A stretch of DNA of 62,374 nucleotides from an uncultured Cellvibrionales bacterium (GCA_913031145.1 CAJWCO010000013.1:1-62374); one strand, 5' to 3'; numbered from the stretch's first letter, positions 1-9,710 are shown. Made by a program: numbers and translations. The notes: generated by a model not told the origin, from the letters alone.

Positions 1-62
1 ATAGGCTATTAACCTATGCCGGTTTTCAAGACCGGTGCATTCAACCGCTCTGCCATCCCACC
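1..62 (-). tRNA. tRNA-Ser (anticodon UGA), 3' part cut by the window edge
   Basis: Read on the minus strand, the sequence starts with a 7-base acceptor arm (GGTGGGA, positions 62-56), then the D-arm segment GGCAGAGCGGTTGA, then an anticodon stem with loop CTTGAAA. The anticodon TGA lies at 26-28 and reads serine UCA codons. A long variable arm (TAGGTTAATAGCCTA) follows, as expected for a class II tRNA-Ser. The T-arm and 3' acceptor strand lie beyond the left edge. It sits just downstream of rne on the same strand and has its own promoter. Confidence 0.93.
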
Positions 63-77
63 TCAGTTGAAGCGATG

Positions 78-105
78 ATTATACAGCGCCTCAATTTTTG
101 GACAA
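78..105 (-). promoter_or_regulatory. promoter of tRNA-Ser
   Basis: On the minus strand a perfect -10 hexamer TATAAT (83-78) is preceded by TTGTCC (105-100) with a 16-base spacer. It falls in the 50-base gap between the rne stop codon and the tRNA, so the tRNA need not depend on rne transcription. Inferred from the match to the sigma-70 consensus. Confidence 0.6.
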
Positions 106-112
106 GCCGCAT

Positions 113-2962
113 TTAAGCGTTTTCGTCAGACTTTGTCTCATCACTCGATGCAGATTCAACAATGACTGCGTCGGGAGCCGCGGGAGCCTCTTTCGCCTTT
201 CGGCGCTTACGTGGATCGTTTTCTGCCCTTGGTGCAGCGGTTTTCCCTTCCGCGACGTTCGCGGGCTTAGCAGATTTTTTAGTTGGGGCAGTGGACGGCC
301 TTTCGGTGCTCACGGCCATCTTTTTGACCGGCTTAGGCCGCTTTCTAGGGTCGTTGCTAGCTCGGGGTGCACTTCCATCAGATGCCGCAACACCGGCTTC
401 TACCTCGCTATCTGGCGAAGTTGTTGAGTCGACTTGTTTCGGCTCTGTGGTAGGCGCTTTATTCGCTCGCCCTTCATCAGTGCTTGGCGGCTTGCCAGTA
501 TCGCTGGACGCAGGGTTTGATGCCGATATGACGGGCTCCTGATCCTTTAAACCCATGGGCTCTAATGTGTCTTTATCGGCCGGTGGCGCTTGCTGTTCTT
601 GTGTGTTTTGCGCTATTTTGCCGTTGGTCTCTGCGCTATTCTCTGCCTGCGCTTTATTTTCAGAAGGCGTCTTTGTCGGCACGTCTGCTGCTTGGGCGCC
701 TGCGGCAACCTCATTCTCTGGCGAAATGCTCTCTGCTACCGAACCTGCGGTCGCTTGAGGGGCAACAACCGGCGGGCTGGCTTCAACAATCTGCTCAGGT
801 TTCGGTGTGTCGTGTGACTCTAGTAGAGCCGTCTGCGCATTTTGCGCATCAGCCAAGGGCTTTCGCTGTCTGCGACGACGCGGATTTCTGCGTTGATCGT
901 TGGGTCGGCGCTTTATTTGCTCGGGTGCTTTTGATGCATCGGAACCATTTTGTGGTTTCGCATCCGTCCCTTCCGCTTTCTCCTCAGGTTTTGCGGCGGC
1001 TTCCTCTGGCGTTTTCACATCATTTTTTGATACGTCCTTGCCGCGATTTCCCGCACCTTTTTTAGGCGCTACATTGCGCGGCTCTTTTGTTCCTGCGCTA
1101 TCGTTATTACGTCGGTTACGGGAGCGATTACGATTTTGCGAGTCGCGCCCACGGTTTTGCCCATCGCGTCCGCGATTCTGACTTGTCCTCGAGGTTTTGG
1201 GCGTTACTGGCTTTTCATCCTTAACGTCTTCAACAATCGCTGGTTGCTTGGGCCCAAACAGACCTTGCAATATTCGCGTTAAAAAACCGGGTTTGGCTTT
1301 TTCTACGGGCAGTTCAGCGGGCTTTGCCGTCTCAATCGGCACAGACCCTGGTGCGCGTGTGGGTGGGACAATCGTTTTAACCGCGGGTTCGGGTAGTGTT
1401 TGAACCGCATTATTTTCTTGCTGGATTTCATCAATGGGTGCAGTTTTTAACTTTTCTGCCATCCGATAGCTAAGATCCGACGTGTCTTCATCTTGATGTC
1501 GTATGCGCACCACTTCGAAATGCGGTGTATCCATTTCAATATTCGGCAGCACCGTTAGTTGAATAGCATTACGTGATTCTATATCTAGAATCTCTCGGCG
1601 TTTTTCATTCAATAAAAATGTGGCGACCGTCACCGGAGCAATCACTCGGATTTCGCGGCTATATTCTTTTTGCGCCTCTTCTTCTGCCAGTCGTAATATT
1701 GACAGCGACAGCGAGCGGGTCCCGCGGATAGTCCCCTGACCCTGGCACCTTGGGCAGACTTTCGACATCGTTTCTTCGAGCGATGGGCGCAGCCTTTGCC
1801 TCGACATTTCAAGTAACCCAAAGCGTGAGATTCGCCCGACCTGAACCCGCGCACGATCAATCTCGAGCGCATCGCGCATTTTGTTTTCTATTTCTTTTTG
1901 ATGCCGATTGTTTAACATGTCAATAAAGTCGATAACAATTAGGCCACCGACATCACGCAAACGTAACTGTCGCGCAATTTCTTCGGCAGCTTCTTTGTTG
2001 GTATTGAACGCTGTCTCTTCAATATCGCTACCCTTGGTGGCACGCGCCGAATTGATATCAATCGAGACCAATGCCTCGGTAATATCAATTACGATTGAGC
2101 CGCCGGACGGCAATTTAACTTCTCGACAGAACGCCGTATCAATTTGATTTTCAATTTGATATCGGTTGAACAAGGGGATTTCATCTTGGTAAAACTTCAC
2201 TTTACTCGTGAAGTCGGGCATTACCGTGGTGATAAACGCCGCAGCAAGTGCATGCGCCTCTGCACTGTCGATAATGAGTTCGCCCACGTCTTGTCGCAAA
2301 TAGTCTCGAATCGCTCTGACAATGACATTACTTTCTTGAAATAAGAAATGTGGTGCTACTTTTTGGCGTGCTTCTGCACTGATGGTATTCCAAAGCTGAA
2401 GTAGATAATCTAAGTCCCACTGCAATTCTTCGGTAGCCCTACCAATCCCCGCTGTGCGCACGATTACGCCCATTGATTCGGGTATTTGCAGCCCTCGCAT
2501 AGCCTCGCGAAGTTCAGAGCGTTCGTCCCCTTCAATTCGCCGCGATATACCGCCTGCGCGCGGGCTATTGGGCATCAGCACGAGGTAGCGTCCAGCTAGG
2601 CTAATCAGCGTGGTTAGAGCGGCACCTTTGGAGCCGCGCTCCTCTTTTTCAACCTGAACAATGACCTCTTGTCCTTCTTTGACGGCGTCTTGAATACGAA
2701 CACGTCCACCATCTGTAGATTTGTTTTTAAAATATTCCTTAGAGATTTCTTTTAACGACAAGAAGCCGTGGCGTTCAGCACCAAAATCAACAAAAGCAGC
2801 CTCAAGGCTGGGCTCTACCCGCGTAATCTTACCTTTGTAAATGTTAGACTTTTTCTGCTCACGTGTTCGGTTTTCAATATCTAAATCATAAAGTCGCTGG
2901 CCCTCGACCATTGCGACACGAACCTCTTCGGTATGAGAGGCGTTAATTAGCATGCGTTTCAT
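113..2962 (-). CDS. rne: ribonuclease E
   Basis: Essential endoribonuclease that starts mRNA decay and processes rRNA and tRNA precursors; in the family it tethers the RNA degradosome. The 949-residue protein has the conserved N-terminal catalytic half: an S1 RNA-binding domain (about 35-125), the catalytic metal-binding aspartates at D302 and D345, and the zinc-link motif CPRCQ with C403 and C406, matching E. coli D303, D346, C404 and C407. The second half (about 520-949) is low-complexity, rich in Arg, Pro, Ala and Glu, with basic patches such as [12 protein letters not shown] that probably bind RNA. The short motif NDPRKR occurs twice near the end (870 and 915). The upstream region carries a structured leader, as expected for autoregulated rne. 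Divergent from rluC. Confidence 0.97.
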   Translation of the reverse strand: MKRMLINASHTEEVRVAMVEGQRLYDLDIENRTREQKKSNIYKGKITRVEPSLEAAFVDFGAERHGFLSLKEISKEYFKNKSTDGGRVRIQDAVKEGQEVIVQVEKEERGSKGAALTTLISLAGRYLVLMPNSPRAGGISRRIEGDERSELREAMRGLQIPESMGVIVRTAGIGRATEELQWDLDYLLQLWNTISAEARQKVAPHFLFQESNVIVRAIRDYLRQDVGELIIDSAEAHALAAAFITTVMPDFTSKVKFYQDEIPLFNRYQIENQIDTAFCREVKLPSGGSIVIDITEALVSIDINSARATKGSDIEETAFNTNKEAAEEIARQLRLRDVGGLIVIDFIDMLNNRHQKEIENKMRDALEIDRARVQVGRISRFGLLEMSRQRLRPSLEETMSKVCPRCQGQGTIRGTRSLSLSILRLAEEEAQKEYSREIRVIAPVTVATFLLNEKRREILDIESRNAIQLTVLPNIEMDTPHFEVVRIRHQDEDTSDLSYRMAEKLKTAPIDEIQQENNAVQTLPEPAVKTIVPPTRAPGSVPIETAKPAELPVEKAKPGFLTRILQGLFGPKQPAIVEDVKDEKPVTPKTSRTSQNRGRDGQNRGRDSQNRNRSRNRRNNDSAGTKEPRNVAPKKGAGNRGKDVSKNDVKTPEEAAAKPEEKAEGTDAKPQNGSDASKAPEQIKRRPNDQRRNPRRRRQRKPLADAQNAQTALLESHDTPKPEQIVEASPPVVAPQATAGSVAESISPENEVAAGAQAADVPTKTPSENKAQAENSAETNGKIAQNTQEQQAPPADKDTLEPMGLKDQEPVISASNPASSDTGKPPSTDEGRANKAPTTEPKQVDSTTSPDSEVEAGVAASDGSAPRASNDPRKRPKPVKKMAVSTERPSTAPTKKSAKPANVAEGKTAAPRAENDPRKRRKAKEAPAAPDAVIVESASSDETKSDENA

Positions 2963-3033
2963 AATGTACTCTTACTCCGTGGAATCACCGGGGTCCGAGC
3001 ATAGGGAAGGAGAGAAGATGCGCTTGAATTATT

Positions 3034-3109
3034 CCCGCACCAAGGCACGCTTTTCAGAGCACGCTTACGCGGTAGCAAAACCTTGCCTTGCGCACCATAT
3101 TCTCGCGGG
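3034..3109 (-). ncRNA. probable structured rne 5' leader (RNase E autoregulatory element)
   Basis: About 75 bases upstream of the rne start codon lies a nested inverted repeat: outer arms CCCGC (3034-3038) and GCGGG (3105-3109), inner 7-base arms CAAGGCA (3041-3047) and TGCCTTG (3084-3090), and a small CGC-GTAA-GCG hairpin inside. RNase E mRNAs of gammaproteobacteria carry a structured 5' UTR through which the enzyme controls its own mRNA decay. Position and fold fit that role. Identity with a defined Rfam family was not tested. The rest of the 2963-3442 gap shows no convincing ORF, only this leader and the rluC promoter. Confidence 0.6.
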
Positions 3110-3391
3110 TACGTAATCAAGACTTATTCTGCTCGTCATCACTGTCACTTGATAGCGTCAAGGCGCCTGAGTCTGCACTTTGATTGTTAAATCTGGGCAC
3201 GCCTTCGTGCCACCCAACGCCACCAATACGTTCTTTTCCTAAACTAAGCCTGCGGTTCCCAGCTAGCTAGTTATGAGAGCCGGTTAACGTAACGTTGACC
3301 CGCTGTCTTGTATCTTTGCCCTCTACATTGTATGGGCCTTGGCTCTACTGAATCCACGAAACGATTCGTGAGGTATCAGGAGCAATGCATG

Positions 3392-3397
3392 TATAAT
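3392..3397 (+). promoter_or_regulatory. -10 element of a promoter for rluC
   Basis: A perfect TATAAT hexamer lies about 50-110 bases before the possible rluC starts. No good -35 hexamer is seen 16-18 bases upstream, so the promoter is only partly supported. Confidence 0.45.
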
Positions 3398-3505
3398 ACC
3401 CAACTACGCTTTTTTTAGCAATTTCACAGACAGCCAAAAGAAATGCTTGTTGAGAGGGTCGCTCTGCACGCATTAGACTGGCGTTATTTATTGGGGTGTC
3501 AAATA

Positions 3506-4447
3506 GTGACGCAGAGTGACTTTAGCCAGGTGTCTTTCGTGTCTGTAGGTCCAGAGCATGCAGGGCAACGCTTAGATAATTTTTTAATACGACATCTCAA
3601 AGGTGTGCCTAAATCTCGCATCTACCGTCTCGTTCGTAAAGGCGAGGTACGCGTAAACAAAAGTCGAGCACGCGCGGACAGCCGCATTCAGGACGGCGAT
3701 ATCTTGCGCATTGCTCCGATACGCGTTGCACAAGTTGCCAGTCAAGTGGCACCCAGTGGAGACCTCGGGCGCTACATCACAGCGCATGTTCTTTTTGAGG
3801 ATGAAGGCCTATTAATTTTTGATAAGCCAAGTGGTTTAGCTGTGCACGGTGGTAGCGGTATCTCACTGGGTGCCATTGAGGCACTGCGCGCAGAACGGCC
3901 TCACGAAAAGTTTCTGGAACTGGTGCATCGTCTTGACCGAGACACCTCCGGTTGTCTTCTATTCGCTAAAAAGCGCAACGTATTACTCGCCTTGCACAAG
4001 GCGATGGCGCACCACAGTATAGACAAGTCATACACCACGCTCGTCCAACATGCCTGGCCTGCCGGAAAGCGCACGGTAGCGGCGCCACTTCAAAAGAATC
4101 AGCTCTCATCGGGCGCGCGAATAGTGCGGGTCGATCATCGCGGTAAAACGGCAGTCACACACTTCAGTGTAGTGAAACGTTTAGCTGGTTGTACGTTGTT
4201 GAAAGCAACGCTCGAAACTGGCAGAACACATCAAATTCGGGTTCACTGTCAGTTTAGCGGCCACCCCATTGCCGGAGATCCCAAATACGGCGACCCCACC
4301 TTTAATGACCAACTCCGCAAGTTGGGATTAAAGCGCCTTTTTTTACATGCCAGCCGCTTGCGTTTTAAGCACCCGCTATCGAACGACGTTGTTACGGTGG
4401 AATCGCCTTTACCGTCGAATTTGAGTGGAGTTATCGCAAAATTATGA
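3506..4447 (+). CDS. rluC: 23S rRNA pseudouridine synthase RluC
   Basis: Pseudouridine synthase of the RluA/RluC family, which modifies 23S rRNA (positions 955, 2504 and 2580 in E. coli). An N-terminal S4 RNA-binding domain (AGQRLDNFLIR, KGVPKSRIYRLVRKGEVRVN) precedes the catalytic domain with the HRLDRDTSG motif holding the catalytic aspartate, and the later motif GRTHQIRVH. The frame is open back to an ATG at 3443, but the GTG at 3506, preceded by GGGGTG, gives an N-terminus closer to family length (313 residues). The stop overlaps the next start (ATGA), implying co-translation with the downstream phosphatase. It follows rne divergently, the usual arrangement. The start is uncertain; the function is not. 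Confidence 0.93.
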   Translation: MTQSDFSQVSFVSVGPEHAGQRLDNFLIRHLKGVPKSRIYRLVRKGEVRVNKSRARADSRIQDGDILRIAPIRVAQVASQVAPSGDLGRYITAHVLFEDEGLLIFDKPSGLAVHGGSGISLGAIEALRAERPHEKFLELVHRLDRDTSGCLLFAKKRNVLLALHKAMAHHSIDKSYTTLVQHAWPAGKRTVAAPLQKNQLSSGARIVRVDHRGKTAVTHFSVVKRLAGCTLLKATLETGRTHQIRVHCQFSGHPIAGDPKYGDPTFNDQLRKLGLKRLFLHASRLRFKHPLSNDVVTVESPLPSNLSGVIAKL

Positions 4448-5112
4448 GCGGAACGAAACTTTTGATTTTCGATTGGGACGGGACATTGGTTGATTCCGTC
4501 CATTATATCGCAGTTTCGATGCAGGCCGCCGCAATCGACCAGCAGGTCGAGGTGCCGACACTTGATTCGGTCAAGAACATTGTCGGTTTGGGTCTGCCCG
4601 AAGCGTGTCGTATTTTGTTTCCTGCATTGGGTGCAGAGGCCACTGAGCGCCTCTGCCAGAGCTATTCGGCCCATTACAACCGTCATCGTGCCAATCAGTG
4701 CCCGTTATTCAGTGGGGTGCGTGACACACTACTGGAACTCCGCTCCGCCGGATATCAGCTGGCAGTTGCGACAGGTAAAAGTCGTAACGGATTAAACCGC
4801 GCGTTAGCGGAACATGCTCTAGAAGCGCTCTTCGACGCTAGCCGTTGTGCCGATGAAACGCGTTCCAAGCCGGATCCAATGATGCTAGCGCAGCTACTGC
4901 AAGAATTTTCCATAGACCCTTCGCAGGCTATCATGATTGGGGATACCGAATATGATTTACAGATGGCGGTGAATGCAAGGCTACCTCGCATTGGCGTCAG
5001 TTATGGCGCGCACAGCCGGCAGCGTTTAATGCGGCATGATCCGCTCGCGTGCGCCGACGAGTTTGCAGAGATTAAAAGCCCGATATCGCAATATTTTAAT
5101 CAGGGCATGTAA
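4444..5112 (+). CDS. HAD-superfamily phosphatase, phosphoglycolate phosphatase-like
   Basis: A 222-residue HAD hydrolase. The nucleophile motif FDWDGTLVDS lies near the N-terminus, the second motif ATGKSR in the middle, and the metal-binding motif MIGDTEYDLQMA near residue 170. The order and the helical cap inserted after motif I place it with Gph/PgmB-type phosphatases, but the substrate cannot be read from sequence. It overlaps rluC by four bases. The same rluC-HAD pairing is found in Pseudomonas, where the gene is annotated only as a hydrolase. Confidence 0.85.
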   Translation: MSGTKLLIFDWDGTLVDSVHYIAVSMQAAAIDQQVEVPTLDSVKNIVGLGLPEACRILFPALGAEATERLCQSYSAHYNRHRANQCPLFSGVRDTLLELRSAGYQLAVATGKSRNGLNRALAEHALEALFDASRCADETRSKPDPMMLAQLLQEFSIDPSQAIMIGDTEYDLQMAVNARLPRIGVSYGAHSRQRLMRHDPLACADEFAEIKSPISQYFNQGM

Positions 5113-5123
5113 CCTCACGGTCG

Positions 5124-5711
5124 TTAGACTACGCTTGGATGAAACTGTCGCAACAAATTAACCAGCGTGATGAGTGGCAATCCGATCAGTGAGGTCGGAT
5201 CGTCACTTTCAATCGATGCACATAAGGTAATGCCTAGGCTCTCTGCCTTAAAGCTACCCGCACAATTAAATGGCTGGTCTTTCGCAAGGTAATCATCAAT
5301 TTGCTGCTTATCCAGCGTTCTGAATAGGACACGTGTTTGGTGTACGGCGCTTTGAAGTTGTAAATCTCCGCTGTCATTGTTAAACGCAACGGCACATCCA
5401 CTATAAAAAGAAACCAGCTGTCCCGACTGCTGTCTCAGTTGTGCTCTGGCGCGTTCTACCGTGCCCGGCTTGCCTAGCAATTGGCCATTGACTTCAACGA
5501 CTTGGTCAGCGCCGATGACTATAGCCCCGAACTGGCGGTTTGCAACGCTCGTGGCTTTCTCAGTGGCTAGGCGAAGGCTCATCGCACTGGCGGTCTCCCC
5601 ACATTTCCGGATTTCTGGCGTATTCGACGCGACCTGCTCGAATTCAACGCCGAGCCGCTGTAATAATTCAGCGCGATATGGCGATGTTGAGGCTAAAATA
5701 ATTTTCTGCAT
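5124..5711 (-). CDS. Maf-family nucleotide pyrophosphatase (YceF type)
   Basis: A 195-residue Maf/Ham1-fold pyrophosphatase that hydrolyses modified nucleotides; the YceF subgroup prefers 7-methyl-GTP. Diagnostic motifs are the N-terminal LASTSPYRAELL, the GADQVV segment with the catalytic aspartate, and the late CAGSFKAESLG and IGLPL motifs. It lies on the opposite strand between rluC-HAD and yceD, exactly where yceF lies in E. coli, which supports the YceF rather than the YhdE subgroup. Its 3' end is 11 bases from the convergent phosphatase gene. Confidence 0.9.
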   Translation of the reverse strand: MQKIILASTSPYRAELLQRLGVEFEQVASNTPEIRKCGETASAMSLRLATEKATSVANRQFGAIVIGADQVVEVNGQLLGKPGTVERARAQLRQQSGQLVSFYSGCAVAFNNDSGDLQLQSAVHQTRVLFRTLDKQQIDDYLAKDQPFNCAGSFKAESLGITLCASIESDDPTSLIGLPLITLVNLLRQFHPSVV

Positions 5712-5855
5712 CGATACGTCCTGTCGATTCGTTGTCTTAAGCGTTCCACGCTGTCGTTTTACTAAAATTACGCGGTATTTGCTAATCCTATTTATTTTTG
5801 ACAGAAAGGGGTGTTAACTCTATGATGCCGACCTGCTAATGATCCGCCGACGCTT

Positions 5856-6359
5856 ATGGGCTTACCAATCCTTGTCGATCCGCGCAAACTTGCTATTCAA
5901 GGCAAGACTTTGAAAGGGTCTGTGCCAGTTACTAGCCTGTCACGACTCGCCTCAGCGGTGAATCGCGTGTGCTCAGACGCGGAGGCATGTTTGCAGTTTG
6001 AAACAGAAGACTCGCGTACCAAGCTTGTGCGCGGGACTGCCTCAGTCAATGTGCTGGCTGAATGTCAGCGTTGTCTGGGCGAGGTAGCATTAGACATACG
6101 GGCGAATTTTGTTTTGCAGGTCATAGCTGACGAAGTGAAGGCCACCAACATTGTTAAAACGCGCGATTTTTGGATCGTCGAAGATCGCATGGCAAGCCTG
6201 CACTATATGGTGGAAGATGAGTTACTATTAGCGCTGGCGCCAGCGAACTATCATGAGCTAGGTAGCTGTAATGGCGATGCGCTAATCACACATACAATTG
6301 AAAGCGGGTCTGAAAAAAGCCCATTCGAGATTTTAAAGCAATTAATTATTCAGCCTTAG
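5856..6359 (+). CDS. yceD: YceD family protein (DUF177), large-subunit rRNA accumulation protein
   Basis: A 167-residue DUF177 protein. The family marker is the central cysteine pair in AECQRCLGE, followed by a region typical of YceD. In E. coli and plants the family is linked to 23S rRNA accumulation and is nearly always encoded directly before rpmF, as here (22-base gap). The precise biochemical role is unknown. The only methionine near the expected N-terminus is the one used. Confidence 0.9.
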   Translation: MGLPILVDPRKLAIQGKTLKGSVPVTSLSRLASAVNRVCSDAEACLQFETEDSRTKLVRGTASVNVLAECQRCLGEVALDIRANFVLQVIADEVKATNIVKTRDFWIVEDRMASLHYMVEDELLLALAPANYHELGSCNGDALITHTIESGSEKSPFEILKQLIIQP

Positions 6360-6381
6360 GAAAAGACGACGGGAGTTCAGT

Positions 6382-6561
6382 ATGGCCGTTCAAAAAAGTC
6401 GCAAGACACGTTCCAAACGAGGAATGCGTCGCTCGCATGATTCGCTCGCCACACCCACGATTTCAGTAGATGAAGTGACTGGGGAGAAGCACCTTAGACA
6501 TAATATCTCTGCAGACGGCTTTTATCGTGGCAAGAAAGTGTTAGATATTTCCGCTGATTAG
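6382..6561 (+). CDS. rpmF: 50S ribosomal protein L32
   Basis: A 59-residue basic protein, [19 protein letters not shown] at the start and [15 protein letters not shown] near the end, matching bacterial L32 over its whole length. It is of the zinc-independent form: no cysteine pairs are present. A purine-rich GACGGGAG lies just before the ATG. It sits between yceD and plsX, the conserved order linking ribosome and phospholipid synthesis genes. Confidence 0.97.
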   Translation: MAVQKSRKTRSKRGMRRSHDSLATPTISVDEVTGEKHLRHNISADGFYRGKKVLDISAD

Positions 6562-6576
6562 TCGCGTTTTTGACAC

Positions 6577-7626
6577 TTGGCAGACACACTAACAATTGCA
6601 GTTGACGCGATGGGCGGTGACATTGGCCCAGCCGTAACTATGATTGCGCTGCGTAAATTCATGGTTGAGCACTCGCGTCTGCGGGTCATTCTTTTTGGAG
6701 CAGAGCCAACAACGGCTTTTCCAGACGACCAAGAAAGTGCACAGCTAGCGTCGCGCGTGCAGTTTGTCAACTGTAGCTCCGTGGTTGAAAGTGGAGAGAG
6801 GCCGTCGTCAGCTCTGCGCCATAAAGGGGGTTCGTCCATGGCCTTGGCGGTACAAGCCGTGGCTGATGGCGATGCAAGTGCCTGCGTCAGTGCAGGTAAT
6901 ACCGGGGCTCTTATGGCTTTCGGGCTGCAAAAATTAAAAACGCTTCCAGGTATTTCAAGACCCGCAATTTGCAGCTACATTCCCACTCGTAGCGGTGAAG
7001 TTTTGGCACTGGATCTCGGCGCAAATATCGACTGCTCAGCGGCACAACTTCACCAGTTTGCTTTACTAGGCGCGTTGACTGCACGCATTGTTAACGGCAT
7101 AGCGAATCCCAAATTAAAGCTGCTTAATATTGGCCTTGAAGCCAATAAAGGAATGAAGTCTGTCCAAGAGGCGGCCACATTGCTCGCGGAAGACGTGCGC
7201 ATTAATTACTGCGGTTTTATCGAGGCGGACCGTTTGTTTCATGGCGATGCAGATGTCGTTGTTTGTGATGGGCGATCCGGTAATATCGCACTTAAAGCGA
7301 GCGAGGGCGTGGCATCGATGATCAGTGATATCTATCGTGATCATATCAATAGCCATTGGTTATCACGCTTAGCCTTCCGCGTCTTTATGCGCTCAACGGC
7401 TAGCCTTAGCCAACGTCTGCATCCTTCGAGGTACAACGGTGCATACCTGTTGGGACTCAACGGGATTATCATCAAGAGTCATGGCGGAGCCGATAGTCAA
7501 TCATTCTATGAAGCTTTAAACCTTGCTCGGCTAGCTGCAGGGGAGAATCTCCCGTCAGTATTAGCACCGTTGTTAGCGTCGGATTTATCGGCTTCAGTCC
7601 ATCAAACGAGGTGTGGGGATGAGTAA
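6577..7626 (+). CDS. plsX: phosphate acyltransferase PlsX
   Basis: Converts acyl-ACP to acyl-phosphate, the first step of phospholipid synthesis by the PlsX/PlsY route. The N-terminus (IAVDAMGGDIGP) and internal motifs (SAGNTGALMA, LDLGANID, NIGLEANKG) are those of PlsX, and the 349-residue length is normal. The start is a TTG: an in-frame TGA lies only six bases upstream and no ATG or GTG is available before the conserved N-terminus. Weak translation initiation may keep its level low relative to rpmF. It overlaps the fabD start by eight bases. Confidence 0.95.
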   Translation: MADTLTIAVDAMGGDIGPAVTMIALRKFMVEHSRLRVILFGAEPTTAFPDDQESAQLASRVQFVNCSSVVESGERPSSALRHKGGSSMALAVQAVADGDASACVSAGNTGALMAFGLQKLKTLPGISRPAICSYIPTRSGEVLALDLGANIDCSAAQLHQFALLGALTARIVNGIANPKLKLLNIGLEANKGMKSVQEAATLLAEDVRINYCGFIEADRLFHGDADVVVCDGRSGNIALKASEGVASMISDIYRDHINSHWLSRLAFRVFMRSTASLSQRLHPSRYNGAYLLGLNGIIIKSHGGADSQSFYEALNLARLAAGENLPSVLAPLLASDLSASVHQTRCGDE

Positions 7627-8548
7627 TTTAGGTTTTGTTTTTCCGGGGCAAGGGTCGCAAGCGATTGGCATGCTCAGTGATTTTTCGGAAAATGCCTGTG
7701 TGCGAGACTGTTTTAGCGAAGCATCACAGATCTTGAATTATGACGTGTGGGAGTTAATTCAAAATGGAAGTCATGAAGCAATTACGCAAACACAGCGCAC
7801 ACAACCCATTTTATTGACATGTAGCGTTGCCCTTTTTCGACTTTGGCGCGAACGGGGCGGGCGGTCACCAGACTTTTTGGCGGGTCATAGTCTGGGTGAG
7901 TGGTCCGCGCTAGTGTGTTCGGGTGTGATTACCTTTGAAGCCGCTGTTGATATCGTCGAGACGCGGGGTCGTCTGATGCAAGCCGCAGTTCCAGCGGGCG
8001 AAGGAGCGATGGCGGCTATTTTGGGCTTAGATGATAATCTGATCGTCTCTTTGTGCACTGAAGCCGAGGAGGGCGACGAGGTCAGCGCGGTGAATTTTAA
8101 TGCGCTTGGGCAGGTCGTCATTGCAGGATCTGCGTTGGGGGTCAAACGCGCGATCGCACTGTGCCAGCAAGCAGGTGCCCGACGTGCAATCAGCTTGCCG
8201 GTGAGCGCGCCTTTTCACACCAAGATGATGCAACCTGCGGCATTTAAGCTTGCGGAAAAGTTAGATGACACGGTTTTCTCGCCGCCGCTGATTCCGATAG
8301 TCTTTAACGTAAATGCTCAGTTAGAGCAGAACGAGGACCGAATTCGCGATCTCATGCTGGAGCAAATCTATCGGCCTGTCCGTTGGGTAAACTGTATTCA
8401 AAAGTTAGCCGAGTTGGGCGTAACGGGCATCGTCGAGTGTGGCCCAGGCCGCGTGCTTAGCGGGCTTTCTAAGCGTATTGACCGCTCTTTTACATTAGGG
8501 TCGACAGACGATAACACAACATTTAATACGACGATAAACTCGTTCTAG
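7619..8548 (+). CDS. fabD: malonyl-CoA:ACP transacylase
   Basis: Loads malonyl groups onto acyl carrier protein for fatty-acid elongation. The 309-residue protein begins FVFPGQGSQ, carries the nucleophile motif AGHSLGEWSAL with the catalytic serine, and has the catalytic-histidine region VSAPFHTKMM. ATG 7619 is chosen over the GTG two codons upstream because GAGGTGTGGGG lies at a suitable distance. There is no fabH between plsX and fabD, as in Pseudomonas. Confidence 0.96.
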   Translation: MSNLGFVFPGQGSQAIGMLSDFSENACVRDCFSEASQILNYDVWELIQNGSHEAITQTQRTQPILLTCSVALFRLWRERGGRSPDFLAGHSLGEWSALVCSGVITFEAAVDIVETRGRLMQAAVPAGEGAMAAILGLDDNLIVSLCTEAEEGDEVSAVNFNALGQVVIAGSALGVKRAIALCQQAGARRAISLPVSAPFHTKMMQPAAFKLAEKLDDTVFSPPLIPIVFNVNAQLEQNEDRIRDLMLEQIYRPVRWVNCIQKLAELGVTGIVECGPGRVLSGLSKRIDRSFTLGSTDDNTTFNTTINSF

Positions 8549-8564
8549 ACGACTAGGAGTCAAT

Positions 8565-9308
8565 ATGGAAAATCAAAAGCGAACCGCGTTGATCACGGGA
8601 GCAACCCGAGGTATCGGCGCGGCAATTGCGCAAGACCTAGGAAAATTGGGTTTTACGGTAGCCGCTACGGCCACGACTGAAGCCGGAGCCAAAACTATCA
8701 CTCAGCGATTGACTGAGGCGGGCATTGATGGGGCTGGAATGGTATTAGATGTGACTAATTCAGCCTCAATTGCCGATGTCATATCGCGTATTGAAAATGA
8801 TTTCGGACCTGTTGATGTCCTGGTAAACAATGCGGGCATCACGAAAGACAATATTATCATGCGCATGAAAGAAGATGAGTGGTTAGATGTGATTGACACA
8901 AATCTAACGGCTATTTTTCGTCTTACCAAAGCTTGTGTTCGGTCGATGGTTAAGCAACGTTGGGGCCGCATTGTAACGATTAGCTCTGTGGTGGGTTCTA
9001 TGGGTAATGCAGGTCAGTGCAATTACGCAGCGACAAAAGCTGGGGCAGGCGGTTTTTCGCGTGCTTTAGCCAAAGAGTTGGGTTCTCGCAACATCACGGT
9101 GAATACGGTCGCCCCTGGCTTTATCGATACGGATATGACGAAAGACCTGCCTGAAGAGGCACGCAAAGGGATGCTGGCGCAGATTCCGCTGGCCCGTTTA
9201 GGATCGCCTGCAGAAGTTTCTGAAGTGGTTAAATTCCTTGTTAGCGAGTCAGCAAGTTACATTACAGGCGAGACAATACATGTAAATGGCGGAATGTATA
9301 TGGGATAA
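8565..9308 (+). CDS. fabG: 3-oxoacyl-ACP reductase FabG
   Basis: NADPH-dependent short-chain reductase that reduces 3-oxoacyl-ACP in fatty-acid synthesis. The 247-residue protein shows the Rossmann motif TGATRGIGAAIA, the NNAG motif, the catalytic Ser (TISSVVGS) and the YAATKAG tyrosine/lysine motif, and ends in the family's typical GETIHVNGGMYM. A TAGGAG ribosome site precedes the ATG. It lies 16 bases after fabD and is the last gene before the separate acpP promoter. Confidence 0.96.
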   Translation: MENQKRTALITGATRGIGAAIAQDLGKLGFTVAATATTEAGAKTITQRLTEAGIDGAGMVLDVTNSASIADVISRIENDFGPVDVLVNNAGITKDNIIMRMKEDEWLDVIDTNLTAIFRLTKACVRSMVKQRWGRIVTISSVVGSMGNAGQCNYAATKAGAGGFSRALAKELGSRNITVNTVAPGFIDTDMTKDLPEEARKGMLAQIPLARLGSPAEVSEVVKFLVSESASYITGETIHVNGGMYMG

Positions 9309-9350
9309 GAGATTGTTATTGTTTGATTTTATGACTTTTGTAAATCGTTG

Positions 9351-9379
9351 TTAGCATTTTTTAAATTGTAGGGTAAAAT
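9351..9379 (+). promoter_or_regulatory. promoter of acpP
   Basis: TTAGCA (9351-9356) and TAAAAT (9374-9379) are separated by 17 bases in the 154-base gap before acpP. A separate strong promoter is expected because ACP is needed in far higher amounts than FabD or FabG. Confidence 0.55.
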
Positions 9380-9462
9380 GCGCGCCTCACGTAGGGTTTT
9401 GTAGCACCTGCGGATATAGACCCTAGGTTGGTTAAAAGAGTCCCTTTATAGGAGTGATAGTT

Positions 9463-9696
9463 ATGAGTAGTATTGAAAGCCGCGTTATCAAAATGGTTGC
9501 AGAGCAGTTAGGTGTGAAGGAAGAAGAGGTCCAAGTTAGCTCGTCGTTTGTGGAGGATCTTGGAGCAGACTCGCTTGACACCGTGGAATTAATTATGGCT
9601 CTAGAAGAAGAATTTGATGCAGAAATACCTGATGAAGACGCCGAAAAGATCGCTACTGTAGAGGACGCTATTAACTACATCACAGCCAATGGCTAA
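9463..9696 (+). CDS. acpP: acyl carrier protein
   Basis: Small acidic carrier of fatty-acyl intermediates. The 77-residue protein has the 4'-phosphopantetheine attachment serine at position 37 in [10 protein letters not shown] and an acidic helix II ([18 protein letters not shown]). ATG 9463 is preceded by AGGAGTGA; an upstream GTG in frame would add three residues without a better ribosome site. A strong intrinsic terminator follows 15 bases after the stop. The usual next gene, fabF, is absent. Confidence 0.97.
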   Translation: MSSIESRVIKMVAEQLGVKEEEVQVSSSFVEDLGADSLDTVELIMALEEEFDAEIPDEDAEKIATVEDAINYITANG

Positions 9697-9710
9697 AGAC
9701 AATAAGCCTC

